Positions 43,653 through 52,850 of a stretch of 64,000 nt of DNA are shown piece by piece. Each line of letters starts with the position of its first letter. Position 1 is the first letter of the stretch. The DNA is from Rufibacter glacialis (GTDB taxonomy: Bacteria > Bacteroidota > Bacteroidia > Cytophagales > Hymenobacteraceae), in contig NZ_VKKZ01000010.1 of assembly GCF_008271745.1 (NCBI RefSeq), positions 711,677-775,676 of the forward strand, given 5' to 3'. Position numbers and translations under genes: made by a program. The notes beneath the pieces are model-generated. The model searched no databases. It saw only the letters and a list, made by a program, of their open reading frames with translations, and was not told where the DNA came from.

Positions 43653-44861
43653 ATGATTACTACCGAACAAAAAACACTTTCAGACCGCATCACCTCCCTT
43701 GCTGAATCACAGACCATTGCCATGGCGAAGAAGGCCCGTGAGTTAGCGGCGAAGGGAGTGGATGTGATCAACCTGAGCTTTGGGGAACCTGATTTCCAGA
43801 CGCCTCAGTACATCAAAGATGCCGCAAAGAAAGCCATTGATGATGGCTACACCTTTTATACCCCGGTAGCGGGTTACCCCGAGCTGCGAAAGGCCATCGT
43901 GGAGAAGCTGAAACGCGACAACGGCCTGGAGTACGGCCCTGAGAACATTGTGGTCTCTACCGGTGCCAAACAGTCCATTGCCAACGCGGTGATGTGCCTG
44001 GTGAACCCCGGCGACGAGGTGATCATCATCTCCCCATATTGGGTAAGCTACGAAGAGGTGGTGAAATTGGCCGAAGGCGTTCCGGTGATGGTGCGCGGGA
44101 CTTTGGAAAATGACTTCAAGATCACGGCGCAGCAACTGGAAGACGCCATCACGTCCAACACCAAGCTGGTCATGTATTCCTCGCCCTGCAACCCAACGGG
44201 TTCTGTGTTCACCAAAGACGAGCTGGCCGCTTTTGCCGCCATTCTGGAAAAACACCCCCAAATCCACGTCATCGCCGATGAGATCTACGAATACATCAAC
44301 TTCACCGGTGAGCATTACAGCCTGGCACGTTTTGCGTCTATCAAAGACCGTGTGGTCACGGTAAACGGTTTCTCCAAAGGCTATGCCATGACGGGTTGGC
44401 GCGTAGGCTACATTGCCGCCCATAAAGACATTGCCGACGCCTGCGACAAAATGCAAAGCCAGATCACCAGCGGTACCTGTTCCATTGCCCAGAAAGCCGC
44501 TCAGGGCGCTCTGGAAGGCGGAAGAGCCTCGGCTGAGGAAATGAGCGCTTCTTACCTGCGCCGCCGCGATCTGGTGTTGGGACTGATGAACGATATTCCG
44601 GGTATCAAAACCTATGTGCCGCAGGGCGCCTTCTATATTTTCCCAGACGTGAGTGCGTATTTCGGGAAGTCAGCCGGTGACCTCAAAATCGAGAACTCAA
44701 ATGACCTGGCCATGTACCTGCTCAATGACGCGCACGTGTCGTTGGTGGAAGGCGGGGCTTTTGGTGCGCCGCAGTGTATTCGGTTCTCCTTTGCCGCCTC
44801 AGACGCCAAATTGATTGAGGCCCTGGAGCGGATCAAGGCTAGTTTAGCCAAACTGAGCTAA
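43653..44861 (+). CDS. Class I PLP-dependent aminotransferase (aspartate aminotransferase type)
   Basis: A 402-residue enzyme. ATG 43653 is preferred over the upstream TTG. It matches the subgroup Igamma aspartate aminotransferases: INLSFGEPDFQTPQYI, STGAKQSIANAVMC, ISPYWVSYEEVVKLA, SSPCNPTGSVFTKDEL, with the PLP-binding Lys 242 in NGFSKGYAMTGWRVGY and the substrate Arg region QCIRFSFAAS near the C-terminus. It transfers the amino group between aspartate (or prephenate) and 2-oxoglutarate. A terminator hairpin follows. Confidence 0.94.
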   Translation: MITTEQKTLSDRITSLAESQTIAMAKKARELAAKGVDVINLSFGEPDFQTPQYIKDAAKKAIDDGYTFYTPVAGYPELRKAIVEKLKRDNGLEYGPENIVVSTGAKQSIANAVMCLVNPGDEVIIISPYWVSYEEVVKLAEGVPVMVRGTLENDFKITAQQLEDAITSNTKLVMYSSPCNPTGSVFTKDELAAFAAILEKHPQIHVIADEIYEYINFTGEHYSLARFASIKDRVVTVNGFSKGYAMTGWRVGYIAAHKDIADACDKMQSQITSGTCSIAQKAAQGALEGGRASAEEMSASYLRRRDLVLGLMNDIPGIKTYVPQGAFYIFPDVSAYFGKSAGDLKIENSNDLAMYLLNDAHVSLVEGGAFGAPQCIRFSFAASDAKLIEALERIKASLAKLS

Positions 44862-44895
44862 AAACGGGTCTCACATTTTCTTACTACCTTTGCCT

Positions 44896-44945
44896 AAACA
44901 TTGGATAACGCGCCTACAGATAAGGTGGGTTATCCAATGTTTTGT
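44896..44945 (+). terminator. Terminator between the aminotransferase and heptose kinase genes
   Basis: AAACATTGGATAAC (44896-44909) pairs with GTTATCCAATGTTT (44929-44942), then TGTTT. TACCTTTG at 44885-44892 just before it fits a Bacteroidota -7 box and could be the kinase promoter. Confidence 0.75.
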
Positions 44946-44968
44946 TTCCACCCTATTTATCTTCCTGA

Positions 44969-46000
44969 ATGTCTATTCAGCATACTGTAGCCGCCCTATT
45001 TGACCGTTTCAGCCAGCTGCGGGTCCTGGTAGTGGGCGATGTGATGATTGACGCTTACCTCTGGGGAAAATCCTCGCGGCTGTCGCCGGAAGCGCCGGTG
45101 CCCATTGTGAACCGTATCAAGATGGAGCAGCGTCTGGGCGGGGCTGCCAACGTAGCCCTGAATATCCAGAGCCTGGGCGCCACGCCGCTGCTGTGCTCTG
45201 TGGTAGGCGATGACTTAGAAGGAGCCGCCCTGCTGCGCCTGTTGCAGGAGCAAGGCCAGACCCAGGAAGGCATCGTCCTGAGCCCTGAGCGCCCCACCAC
45301 CGTCAAGCAACGCATCATCTCTGGCGGCCAGCAGTTGCTCCGGATAGACTCAGAGGTGGAAACCGACCTGACGCCCTTTGAGCGGAAAGCCCTGGTGCAG
45401 CGTTTCCGGCACCTGTTACCTCAGGCAGATGTGGTGATCTTTGAAGATTATGACAAAGGTGTCTTGAGTGCCGAAGTGATCCGGGAACTTCTCTCTCTTG
45501 CCCAAGAGGCCGCCGTGCCCACCGTGGTAGACCCCAAAAAGAAGAATTTCCTGTCGTACAAAGGCAGCACCCTGTTCAAGCCCAACCTGAAAGAACTCAA
45601 GGAAGGCCTCAAAGTTGACTTCGCTGATGCGAACCATGAAGCCTTCGAGCACGCCGTGACCGCTTTGCAGGAGCAGATGGCCCTGGAGAATGTATTGGTA
45701 ACGCTCTCTGAGCGAGGAGTTTTCTGCCAGTCTGCTACCCAGGAGAAAACCTATTTAGATGCCCACATCCGGTCTATCTCTGATGTCTCTGGCGCCGGTG
45801 ACACGGTGGTGAGCATTGCTGCTTTAAGTTTGGCGGCTGGCTTGCCCTTGCCTGCCTTGGCTGAACTGGCTAATTTGGGCGGAGGCTTGGTTTGCGAGCA
45901 TGTGGGCGTAGTGCCTATTGACCGGGAACAGTTGCAGCAGGAAGCCCAGAATTCTCTGGTGTTGCAGCGGGAATTGGCAGTGTTTGAGGTAAAAGTATAA
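44969..46000 (+). CDS. rfaE1: PfkB-family kinase, RfaE1/HldE kinase-domain type
   Basis: A 343-residue sugar kinase matching the kinase half of HldE, which phosphorylates D-glycero-beta-D-manno-heptose 7-phosphate at C1 for LPS core synthesis. Signatures are VLVVGDVMIDAYLWGKSSRL, RLSPEAPVPIV, EQRLGGAANVALNIQSLGA, LFKPNLKELKE and DVSGAGDTVVSIAAL (catalytic Asp in GAGD). The nucleotidyltransferase domain is absent, so the adenylylation step must be encoded elsewhere. Other PfkB sugar kinases are less likely given the SPEAPVPIV motif. Confidence 0.9.
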   Translation: MSIQHTVAALFDRFSQLRVLVVGDVMIDAYLWGKSSRLSPEAPVPIVNRIKMEQRLGGAANVALNIQSLGATPLLCSVVGDDLEGAALLRLLQEQGQTQEGIVLSPERPTTVKQRIISGGQQLLRIDSEVETDLTPFERKALVQRFRHLLPQADVVIFEDYDKGVLSAEVIRELLSLAQEAAVPTVVDPKKKNFLSYKGSTLFKPNLKELKEGLKVDFADANHEAFEHAVTALQEQMALENVLVTLSERGVFCQSATQEKTYLDAHIRSISDVSGAGDTVVSIAALSLAAGLPLPALAELANLGGGLVCEHVGVVPIDREQLQQEAQNSLVLQRELAVFEVKV

Positions 46001-46010
46001 GGCGCTTTTT

Positions 46011-46043
46011 GCGGCTGTTTTCTGAAAAGGAGGCTCAAAACGG
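46011..46043 (+). repeat. Dispersed intergenic element, strong copy
   Basis: GCGGCTGTTTTCTGAAAAGG then AGGCTCAAAACGG. Its right half doubles as the left stem of the following terminator. Confidence 0.65.
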
Positions 46044-46070
46044 ATTACCGTTTTGAGCCTCCTTTCTTTT
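46026..46070 (+). terminator. Perfect 18-bp terminator stem
   Basis: AAAGGAGGCTCAAAACGG (46026-46043) pairs with 46048-46065, then CTTTT. Confidence 0.93.
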
Positions 46071-46532
46071 GTAGTAAAGCAGTTGGTGAAATGAGGCAGA
46101 AGGCAAGTTGAAAACTTGCTAATAGAGAGAACCACAAGGTACGCTGTCGCTAAACTTGCGGAAGGGAAGTGTCCATGTGAAGTAAAGGTGTTCTGAGGCC
46201 TTTTTTGGGAAAGTCCCGGAAAGCATTGCAAATAACCAACATCTTGTAATACGGTCTGCCCAAAAGACCTCGTAGTGTGCGCAGCTCCTACGAGTGTCCG
46301 TGCCAATGGCAGGAGAAGCCGCTGTCTGGTTTGATGATAACGGAGGTTGTCTTCCAAGAAATCACCGTTTCTGGTGGAGGATGCGTTGGAGACAAGGCGG
46401 TGCCTGGTCTCTACAAGAACAAAAAACAAGGAACGCCATGACCGGCAGGTGTAAACATCCCCCTTCGCCCCCTTCTAAGGGGGAATCTTTACTTAGCTAG
46501 GGCAGCTAGCAATCAATACCTTTCTACAAAGG

Positions 46533-46570
46533 AAAACGGCCTCCTGCTCATTTGAACAGAAGGCCGTTTT
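46533..46570 (-). terminator. Terminator for hemE
   Basis: AAAACGGCCT (46533-46542) pairs with AGGCCGTTTT (46561-46570), with a CTG/CAG inner stem. Confidence 0.8.
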
Positions 46571-46572
46571 TG

Positions 46573-46603
46573 TATGGGTTTTTCAAAAAGAGACTTAAAA
46601 CGC
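46573..46603 (+). repeat. Dispersed intergenic element
   Basis: TATGGGTTTTTCAAAAAGAG then ACTTAAAACGC, reaching the last base before the hemE stop. Confidence 0.5.
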
Positions 46604-47635
46604 TTACCGGTGGCTGTACTCTTTCACCGTCTGGATAAAGCATTTCACTTTCTCTGGGTCGGTGTCTGGGTACACGCCGTGGCCCAAGTTGGCGATGTGG
46701 CGGTGAGGGCCGAAGGCTTCCAGCATTTTGATGGTTTCGCGCTTCACGCCCTCAAAGTTGTTGTAGAGCGCGCAAGGGTCTAGGTTGCCTTGAAGGGTTT
46801 TCCCGTCGCCTACGGCGGCCCGGGCGTCTGCCACGTTCATGTTCCAATCCAGTCCAAGTACCTGGCAGTCCAGCTGGGCGAAATCGGCGAACGAGAAGAA
46901 GGCACCTTTGGCAAATACCGTCACCGGAACATCTGTGATGGCCCGGCAAATTTCTGCTATGTAAGGGTAAGAGAACTCTTTGTAATGCGCAGGGGGCAAA
47001 ATGCCAGCCCAGGAATCAAACACCTGGATCAAATCAGCGCCGGCAGCTACCTGGGCTTTCAAATACGCAATGGTGGTATCTGTGATCTTGCGCAGCAATT
47101 GGTGAGAGAGCGCAGGATCTTCATACAGCATCTTGCGGGCCTTGGAGAAGGTTTTGGAGCCGCTGCCTTCCACCATATAGGCGAAAATAGTCCAGGGGGC
47201 ACCGGCAAACCCTATCAGGGGCACCCGCCCGTTCAGTTCGCGCTTGGTGACTTTGATGGCCTCCAGCACATAGTTCAGGTGCTCATACGGGTCTGCCACC
47301 CGCATCTTCTCCACGTCAGCGGCAGAGTTGATAGTGTTGGGGAACAAAGGGCCGCGTTTCTCTATCATCTCATAGGTACAGCCCATGGCCTCAGGTACCA
47401 CCAGAATATCTGAGAAGATAATGGCGGCATCCACGTCCAGCAAGTCAACCGGCTGAATGGTGACCTCAGCGGCCAGTTCAGGCGTTTCCACCAGTTCCTT
47501 GAAGCCTGAAAGGCGTTCGCGCACGGCGCGGTACTCAGGCAAAATACGGCCTGCCTGGCGCATAAGCCAAACAGGGGTTCGTTCAGTTGGCTGCCCCAGG
47601 GCAGCCCGCAGTAGCAAGTCGTTCTTTAATTGCAT
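46604..47635 (-). CDS. hemE: Uroporphyrinogen decarboxylase
   Basis: A 343-residue enzyme that decarboxylates uroporphyrinogen III to coproporphyrinogen III in haem synthesis. ATG 47635 matches the family start ([20 protein letters not shown]); the longer open frame is upstream noise. The motif [20 protein letters not shown] is the HemE signature. [32 protein letters not shown] and [15 protein letters not shown] carry further conserved residues. TATCTTTG lies 5 bp upstream and may be a -7 box giving a leaderless mRNA. Confidence 0.96.
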   Translation of the reverse strand: MQLKNDLLLRAALGQPTERTPVWLMRQAGRILPEYRAVRERLSGFKELVETPELAAEVTIQPVDLLDVDAAIIFSDILVVPEAMGCTYEMIEKRGPLFPNTINSAADVEKMRVADPYEHLNYVLEAIKVTKRELNGRVPLIGFAGAPWTIFAYMVEGSGSKTFSKARKMLYEDPALSHQLLRKITDTTIAYLKAQVAAGADLIQVFDSWAGILPPAHYKEFSYPYIAEICRAITDVPVTVFAKGAFFSFADFAQLDCQVLGLDWNMNVADARAAVGDGKTLQGNLDPCALYNNFEGVKRETIKMLEAFGPHRHIANLGHGVYPDTDPEKVKCFIQTVKEYSHR

Positions 47636-47639
47636 GGCG

Positions 47640-47647
47640 CAAAGATA
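47640..47647 (-). promoter_or_regulatory. Candidate -7 element just before hemE
   Basis: TATCTTTG on the minus strand, ending 4 bases from the ATG. It fits TAnnTTTG, but no TTTG lies at the expected -33 distance. Confidence 0.3.
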
Positions 47648-47728
47648 AGGCATAAAAATGAGTCCTGAGGTCTGAGTCGGGAGTTCTGAGTCAGAATACA
47701 CGGAAGGAACCAAAAAGTGGCTTATTTC

Positions 47729-47761
47729 AGGGCTGTTTTACCAAAAAAGGCCTAAAACAAG
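47729..47761 (+). repeat. Dispersed intergenic element, strong copy
   Basis: AGGGCTGTTTTACCAAAAAA then GGCCTAAAACAAG, in plus-strand orientation between two minus-strand genes. Confidence 0.65.
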
Positions 47762-47784
47762 CCGCCTCTGCCAAGGTGTTTAGT

Positions 47785-48402
47785 CTATTTGAACAGGGCC
47801 AGCATGGCTGTCACAATGAAACTCACTCCTAAAGAAAGCACAATAAAGCCCATGATCTTGGCCAGAGCCGCCAGGCCTGCTTTGCCCATGAACACCATCA
47901 GGCGGGGCGAGAAAAGCAGAATGATGTAACTCACCAGGCCCAGCAGCATGATCCCAATCACGGTAAGCACCATGTCTGAGTAGGTGAGTGATTTGGTGAA
48001 CAAACTGATGACCACCGCAATGGAACCGGGCCCCGAGAGAAGCGGCATCGCCAGCGGGGTAAACGAAATGTCTTCTTTCTCCACGCCTTCAGCCACCACG
48101 TCTTTTGAGATTTTCTTGCCTTCCTCAGACTTAGAATTGAGCAGGTCAAAACCCGCCCGCATGATCATGAGGCCCCCGGCAATGCGCAGGTCATGGATGC
48201 GGAGTCCGAAGAAATCCAGCACGGCCTGTCCGGCCAGAAAGAACACCGTCAAGATCAAAACCATGTACATACAAGCCCTGAGCGCCTGCTGGTTACGGCG
48301 GGTGGCTGAATCATCATGCGTGAGGGTAAGAAACACAGGCATGGCCCCAAAGGGGTTCACCACCGAGAATAGAGCCGAAAACGTTGCGAGTAAGATTTCC
48401 AT
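47785..48402 (-). CDS. MarC-family integral membrane protein
   Basis: A 205-residue protein with six transmembrane helices; ATG 48402 is used because the codon further upstream is TTG. It matches the MarC family: FSALFSVVNPFGAMPVFLTL at the N-terminus with the conserved NP-G, then RIAGGLMIMRAGFDLLNSK and TPLAMPLLSGPGSIAVVISL, with the PL-GPG motif typical of the family. Despite the historical name, no role in antibiotic resistance is established. The transported substrate is unknown. Confidence 0.92.
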   Translation of the reverse strand: MEILLATFSALFSVVNPFGAMPVFLTLTHDDSATRRNQQALRACMYMVLILTVFFLAGQAVLDFFGLRIHDLRIAGGLMIMRAGFDLLNSKSEEGKKISKDVVAEGVEKEDISFTPLAMPLLSGPGSIAVVISLFTKSLTYSDMVLTVIGIMLLGLVSYIILLFSPRLMVFMGKAGLAALAKIMGFIVLSLGVSFIVTAMLALFK

Positions 48403-48485
48403 TGCGGCCAATAATACGCAAATTCAGGAAATTACCCATAAAGAGAAGACAGCGAAGGCCAGAAGCCCGAAAGTAGGAGAGATCC

Positions 48486-48953
48486 TTATTTCAGGAGTCG
48501 GCTCCAGAAACTGGTGGGCGCCGGGGCAGATTTACGGGAATAAGACCGTTTCTGCTGCACCATTTGCAGGCGTTGAATGGCCTTTACCAGATAATCGGCG
48601 GCCTGTTCCTCTCGGGCCAATACGCCACTTACCCCAGGCTTCCAGAGGCTTAGGATTTCCTGGGCGTCTGAGGAAGGCGTGAGCAGGAAAATATGGGCCC
48701 GTTCCAACTGGGAGATCATGGCCTTGAGTAACCTGATGTCTGGTTTATAGCCTATCTCCCTCTTACCACCCAAAAGAATCAGTTCACGGGTAGAATTACG
48801 CCCGGTACCAAACTGGCGCGCGAATTGGTCATACGTCACCGCATGAACCTCTACCCGCTGGGAATAAAGGTTCTGTTTATCAAGCGCTTGTGTAAGTGCG
48901 TTTGCCAGAGTGAGATCATCTTCCAGCAGCAACAGCCGATATGATGTTGTCAT
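48486..48953 (-). CDS. Degenerate receiver-like protein
   Basis: A 155-residue protein that begins like a response-regulator receiver (YRLLLLEDDLTLANALTQAL, with the acidic pair) but then lacks the phospho-accepting Asp: the beta-3 strand reads RELILLGGKREI. The Thr/Ser position is kept in IFLLTPSSD, and the beta-5 Lys is replaced in VSGVLAREEQ. The C-terminal 25 residues are basic (KRSYSRKSAPAP). It may be a phosphorylation-independent pseudo-receiver. There is no output domain and no adjacent kinase. Confidence 0.65.
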   Translation of the reverse strand: MTTSYRLLLLEDDLTLANALTQALDKQNLYSQRVEVHAVTYDQFARQFGTGRNSTRELILLGGKREIGYKPDIRLLKAMISQLERAHIFLLTPSSDAQEILSLWKPGVSGVLAREEQAADYLVKAIQRLQMVQQKRSYSRKSAPAPTSFWSRLLK

Positions 48954-49252
48954 AGGTTATAAATATAAAAGAATATTTATTCTTAGAATACTCTCTTTTT
49001 ATAAAACATAAAAAAAATTTAATGTGGGTTTTGGATCATTTAAAGGAAGGGTAGATGGCTTGTTTACTTAGAACCGTTCCAATAGGCTTGCTTCAACTAC
49101 CTCTTAAAAGAAAAGAGGGGAATAAAAAATACGTCTATTCCTTTCCAAAAACTTGTAGCTTACCTTCACAAGGCTGAGATTTGAGGTTTAAGCAGGCAAG
49201 GCAGGCAATGCCCTGATCCTCCTTGAACCAAAAGCAGCTTACTTTCCATACC
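48954..49252. other. AT-rich gap between divergent genes
   Basis: About 300 bp upstream of purK and of the receiver-like gene. The first 70 bp is very AT-rich. A small CCTCTT/AAGAGG hairpin lies near 49100. Nothing else was recognised. Confidence 0.5.
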
Positions 49253-50380
49253 ATGAATGCAATTAAATTAGGCATACTGGGCGGCGGACAACTGGGCCGG
49301 ATGTTGTTACAGGCTGGCCTTGACTTCAACCTCTACACCCTGGTGCTGGACCCAGATGAATACGCTCCCTGCCGCCATCTCTGCGAAGAATTCGTGCACG
49401 GGGATTTCAAAGACTATGACACAGTGTACGCCTTCGGGAAGCGGTGTACGCACGTGACCATTGAGATTGAGCACGTAAACGTAGAGGCCTTGTTCGCGCT
49501 GGAGAAGGAGGGGGTTCATGTGTACCCCAAACCCACCTCACTCCAAACCATCCAGGACAAAGGCTTACAGAAAGAGTTCTTCCTGCAGAACAGCATTCCT
49601 ACCTCTGAGTTCAGGCTGTTGAAAGATGCCTCTGAACTGAAAAATAACGTGGATTTCCTGCCTGCTTTCCAGAAACTCCGCCGGGGCGGGTATGACGGAA
49701 ACGGCGTAGCTCGCCTCTCTACGGCAGAAGATTTCCCCAAGGCATTTCAAGGGCCAACCGTGCTGGAGAAGCTGGTGGAATTTGAGACGGAAATTTCCGT
49801 GATCTGCGCCCGTAATGTGCAGGGCGAGGTGAAGGCGTTCCCGGTGGTGGAGCAGGTCATGCACCCGGCTCATAACCTGGTAGATTACCTGCTGGCCCCA
49901 GCCCAGATCGCGTACAAGCTACAGCGCATGGCCATTGAGATTGCCACGCACGTGACCACTTCCCTTGACATAGTGGGGCTATTGGCGGTAGAAATGTTTG
50001 TGACCCGCGATGGCCAGATCCTGGTGAACGAAGTGGCGCCTCGTCCGCACAACAGCGGCCACCATACCATGAAAGCCAACGCCACCTCGCAGTTTGAGCA
50101 GCATCTGCGCGCCATCCTGGGCTTGCCCCTGGGTGATACCGAACCTCATTGTCCGGCCGTGTTGGTGAACCTGCTGGGCGAGGCAGGATTTTCCGGCGAG
50201 GCGGTCTATGAAGGACTGGAAGCTACCCTGCAGGAGCCCGGCGTGCATATCCACCTGTACGGCAAGAAGTTTACCCGGCCTTTCCGGAAAATGGGCCACT
50301 TAACGGTACTGGCCCCCACTATTGAAGAAGTAAAACAAAAAGCAGACACCATAAAGAACCGTCTAAAAATCATTGCATGA
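49253..50380 (+). CDS. purK: 5-(carboxyamino)imidazole ribonucleotide synthase
   Basis: A 375-residue ATP-grasp enzyme that carboxylates the exocyclic amine of AIR in purine synthesis. ATG 49253 gives the expected [12 protein letters not shown] start. The ATP-grasp features [36 protein letters not shown] and [25 protein letters not shown] (metal-binding Glu/Asn) are present. Its stop codon overlaps the purE start (ATGA), so PurK and PurE are made together and act in sequence. Confidence 0.96.
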   Translation: MNAIKLGILGGGQLGRMLLQAGLDFNLYTLVLDPDEYAPCRHLCEEFVHGDFKDYDTVYAFGKRCTHVTIEIEHVNVEALFALEKEGVHVYPKPTSLQTIQDKGLQKEFFLQNSIPTSEFRLLKDASELKNNVDFLPAFQKLRRGGYDGNGVARLSTAEDFPKAFQGPTVLEKLVEFETEISVICARNVQGEVKAFPVVEQVMHPAHNLVDYLLAPAQIAYKLQRMAIEIATHVTTSLDIVGLLAVEMFVTRDGQILVNEVAPRPHNSGHHTMKANATSQFEQHLRAILGLPLGDTEPHCPAVLVNLLGEAGFSGEAVYEGLEATLQEPGVHIHLYGKKFTRPFRKMGHLTVLAPTIEEVKQKADTIKNRLKIIA

Positions 50381-50904
50381 GCCAATCTCCTGAGCAACAC
50401 ACGGCCCTAGTGGGTATCATCATGGGCAGCCAGTCAGACCTGAAAGTCATGGCAGGCGCCGCCGATATCCTGGAACAACTGAACATCCCGTTTGAAGTGA
50501 CCATTGTATCTGCGCACCGCACGCCGCACCGCATGCTGGAATACGCCGAGGGAGCCCGCAAGAAAGGCCTCAAGGTCATCATTGCCGGGGCGGGCGGCGC
50601 AGCCCATTTGCCGGGAATGGTAGCGGCCTTGACCACCCTGCCCGTGATTGGCGTGCCGGTGAAATCAAGCAACTCCATTGACGGTTGGGATTCCATTCTG
50701 TCTATCTTGCAAATGCCGTCGGGCGTGCCCGTGGCCACAGTAGCCCTCAACGGCGCCACCAACGCGGGTATTCTGGCCGCCCAGATCCTGGGCAGCACGA
50801 ACGCTGTAGTAGCCGATGCCCTGGAGAAACACCGCACCACCCAGCGCGACAAAGTGATGCGCTCGGTAGAGCAACTCCGCCGCGGCGACCTTGAAATAGA
50901 CTAG
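50377..50904 (+). CDS. purE: N5-CAIR mutase
   Basis: A 175-residue class I PurE that moves the carboxyl group from N5 to C4 to make CAIR. The family motifs are [27 protein letters not shown] (active-site His), [18 protein letters not shown] and [14 protein letters not shown], and the C-terminus ends in a basic helix. It overlaps purK by 4 bases. A GNAT gene follows after 3 bases with a TTG start. Confidence 0.97.
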   Translation: MSQSPEQHTALVGIIMGSQSDLKVMAGAADILEQLNIPFEVTIVSAHRTPHRMLEYAEGARKKGLKVIIAGAGGAAHLPGMVAALTTLPVIGVPVKSSNSIDGWDSILSILQMPSGVPVATVALNGATNAGILAAQILGSTNAVVADALEKHRTTQRDKVMRSVEQLRRGDLEID

Positions 50905-50907
50905 GCC

Positions 50908-51435
50908 TTGCTTTCTTTCCAGACCATACTTACAACTGCCACGCCCGGGTTTTCCTTGGCGTGGCAGTTGTGTGAAGAGGCTTTCCCAGCGGAAGAACGG
51001 CGCACCCTGGAGGCCCAAACCCAGTTGCTCCGGAATTCAATTTACAGGTTCATAACCCTGCACGCGGAGGGAGAACTAGTGGGGTTCATGGGGTATTGGC
51101 AACTGACAGGTTTTGTGTTTTTAGAGCATTTTGCCGTTACGCCCACCGCCAGAGGCAAAGGCATAGGCAAACGCGCCTTGGAGAAATTAGGGGAAGTAGT
51201 GCAACAAACGCTTGTCCTGGAGGTGGAGCCACCATTCAATGAGATGGCGCAGCGCCGGATCAACTTCTACGAACGGTCAGGCTTCCATCTGAACCCTTAT
51301 CCCTACGCCCAGCCCCCGTACAGCCCTGAGAAGCCCTGGGTACCATTGCTGTTGATGACGTACCCGGAAAGGCTTTCTTTGCCTGCTTTTCAACAGGTGA
51401 AAGAGGAATTGTATAAGGTGGTGTATAGTGTATAA
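50908..51435 (+). CDS. GNAT-family acetyltransferase, coupled to purE
   Basis: A 175-residue protein started at TTG 50908, 3 bp after the purE stop; no ATG lies near enough to give a full domain. The acetyl-CoA loop is FAVTPTARGKGIGKRALEKL (R-G-x-G-x-G/A type), with RRINFYERSGFHLNPYPYAQ as motif B. The closing Lys/Tyr-rich tail is unremarkable. Substrate is unknown. The tight placement after purE suggests co-expression rather than a purine role. Confidence 0.85.
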   Translation: MLSFQTILTTATPGFSLAWQLCEEAFPAEERRTLEAQTQLLRNSIYRFITLHAEGELVGFMGYWQLTGFVFLEHFAVTPTARGKGIGKRALEKLGEVVQQTLVLEVEPPFNEMAQRRINFYERSGFHLNPYPYAQPPYSPEKPWVPLLLMTYPERLSLPAFQQVKEELYKVVYSV

Positions 51436-51451
51436 AAAGCAAAAGCGGTTT

Positions 51452-51484
51452 TGAGCCATTTTATGAAAACCAACCCAAAACCAT
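51452..51484 (+). repeat. Dispersed intergenic element
   Basis: TGAGCCATTTTATGAAAACC then AACCCAAAACCAT. Confidence 0.5.
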
Positions 51485-51512
51485 TTTGACGGTGCCTTGC
51501 CTTAAAGAAGGG

Positions 51513-52739
51513 CTATAAGATGAATCCCAGCAAAAGGTATAACTGGTTGGTATCGGAAGAGATTCCACTGTACGGGGAAAATCCGTTTCCTTTCTCAAAC
51601 CGTCCTTCTAACAGGAACTGGTGTTTAGACCAAGCCGGGATTAAAAGGCCTCCGCCTACCGTCAAACTCTGGGCGTATTTCCTGAACCCCTGCATATAAG
51701 GTTCTTTCTTGACCGAGTAGTTTTCCTGTACCACGGTAGAACTGGTGGTGGAAGTAGTTTCTTGTTTGTAGTTGATGGCGTAGGAATTGATGATGCCTCC
51801 TTGTACATAAGGCTTAATCTTTTTTGCCGGGAACGTGTACCTTACCTGAAGGGGAAGTTTCAGATAAGGAAGATCTAGTTCTACCTGATAATCTTTAACG
51901 AACGTATGGACCTCTTCTCTGAAGCTCCAGGTATAGCGTTGGCGGGTGTATTGGAACTCTCCCTGGAAAGAGAGCTTCGGGTTGATCCAGGGCAGCGTGG
52001 TGTTGAGGAACAAACCTAACGCTGGACCAGCAGAGGAGGAAAAGGTTTGGTCTCTGGTTGGAGGGGTGGGACCTCCCTTCACCTTTAGGGTAGAAGTAGT
52101 GGCCCCCACAGAAACACCCCAAGTGATCTTCGCTTTTTGGGGTTTTTCTACATACGTTAAACTGGCAGGCATGCTGCACTGGTTATAGTGGGCTATGATT
52201 TCAGTAAGTGCGTTTCGTTTGTAAGCCAGTTTTTTTGTTGCGGCCATTTGGTCCGGACAATCTTTGAAGGCTTGGTTCAGGGTGCCTCGGTACTCATGAT
52301 AAGGGACCTTTACCCTTTTGCCTTCCACCACTTGAATGTTATGATAGAAAACCAGCTCCTGAAGAGAGTCCCCCATGTGTAGGTACAGACGGTCTTGGCT
52401 TTCTGCATCACGGTAGGCATAGAGACTGGCTTTGCCTTTGACTAAGAGGGTAAAAAACCGGTCTTGGTCGGGGCTTTCTTTCGCCAGCCGCTGTACTTCA
52501 AACTTGGGGCCATCCACCACGCCGTAGCCTTGAATATCCGCTGGTCCATATGTTTCCAGGGGGCCGGCCTCTGTCCTTTTGAAATTGACTTTAACGGCAC
52601 TTCTCTTTTCTCCCCGGTGGTCAACCAACCCCCTTATGGTGTCATTCTGCTGGAGAATGTAGCCAGGCTGGAAATTCCGTTGGGCAACGGCTGAAAAACA
52701 GAGGAATAATACAAACAGGGGCAGTAGAAGTCTCTTCAT
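51513..52739 (-). CDS. Outer-membrane beta-barrel protein
   Basis: A 408-residue protein with the signal peptide MKRLLLPLFVLFLCFSAVAQ (ATG 52739; the open frame upstream of it is not coding-like). Residues about 20-215 are a mixed domain of unknown type (GYILQQNDTIRGLVDHRGEK, YGPADIQGYGVVDG). Residues about 225-408 are amphipathic strands with barrel character (ITWGVSVGATTSTLKV, PKLSFQGEFQYTRQRYTW, YLKLPLQVRYTFPAKKIKPY) ending LYLLLGFIL. It fits a PorT-like outer-membrane barrel. Function is unknown and the N-terminal domain was not recognised. Confidence 0.75.
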   Translation of the reverse strand: MKRLLLPLFVLFLCFSAVAQRNFQPGYILQQNDTIRGLVDHRGEKRSAVKVNFKRTEAGPLETYGPADIQGYGVVDGPKFEVQRLAKESPDQDRFFTLLVKGKASLYAYRDAESQDRLYLHMGDSLQELVFYHNIQVVEGKRVKVPYHEYRGTLNQAFKDCPDQMAATKKLAYKRNALTEIIAHYNQCSMPASLTYVEKPQKAKITWGVSVGATTSTLKVKGGPTPPTRDQTFSSSAGPALGLFLNTTLPWINPKLSFQGEFQYTRQRYTWSFREEVHTFVKDYQVELDLPYLKLPLQVRYTFPAKKIKPYVQGGIINSYAINYKQETTSTTSSTVVQENYSVKKEPYMQGFRKYAQSLTVGGGLLIPAWSKHQFLLEGRFEKGNGFSPYSGISSDTNQLYLLLGFIL

Positions 52740-52850
52740 GTGGATATTTATACAGCAATATAGGACTATTTTTATTAAGTCCAAAAGAAAAGACCTAAGC
52801 CCGAAGAGAACGTATAAAGCCTTCAAAGAACCCTGTTTCCCGCTTCTTCC

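Larger units (their letters stand above)
46001..46603. other. Gene-free, repeat-rich gap of about 600 bp
   Basis: No supported gene. From left to right it holds a dispersed-element copy (46011), a terminator (46026-46065), hairpins (CTCGTAG/CTACGAG at 46269-46294; GAGAC/GTCTC at 46389-46411), a C-rich then G-rich patch (46459-46487), a second terminator (46533-46570) and another element copy (46573). Several resemble interspersed palindromic repeats. Confidence 0.6.

Noticed and set aside
46294-46500. Plus-strand open frame of about 68 codons in the hemE/rfaE1 gap
   Set aside because: It overlaps hairpins and a C-rich repeat patch, has odd Trp/Arg/Pro composition and shows no recognisable motif.
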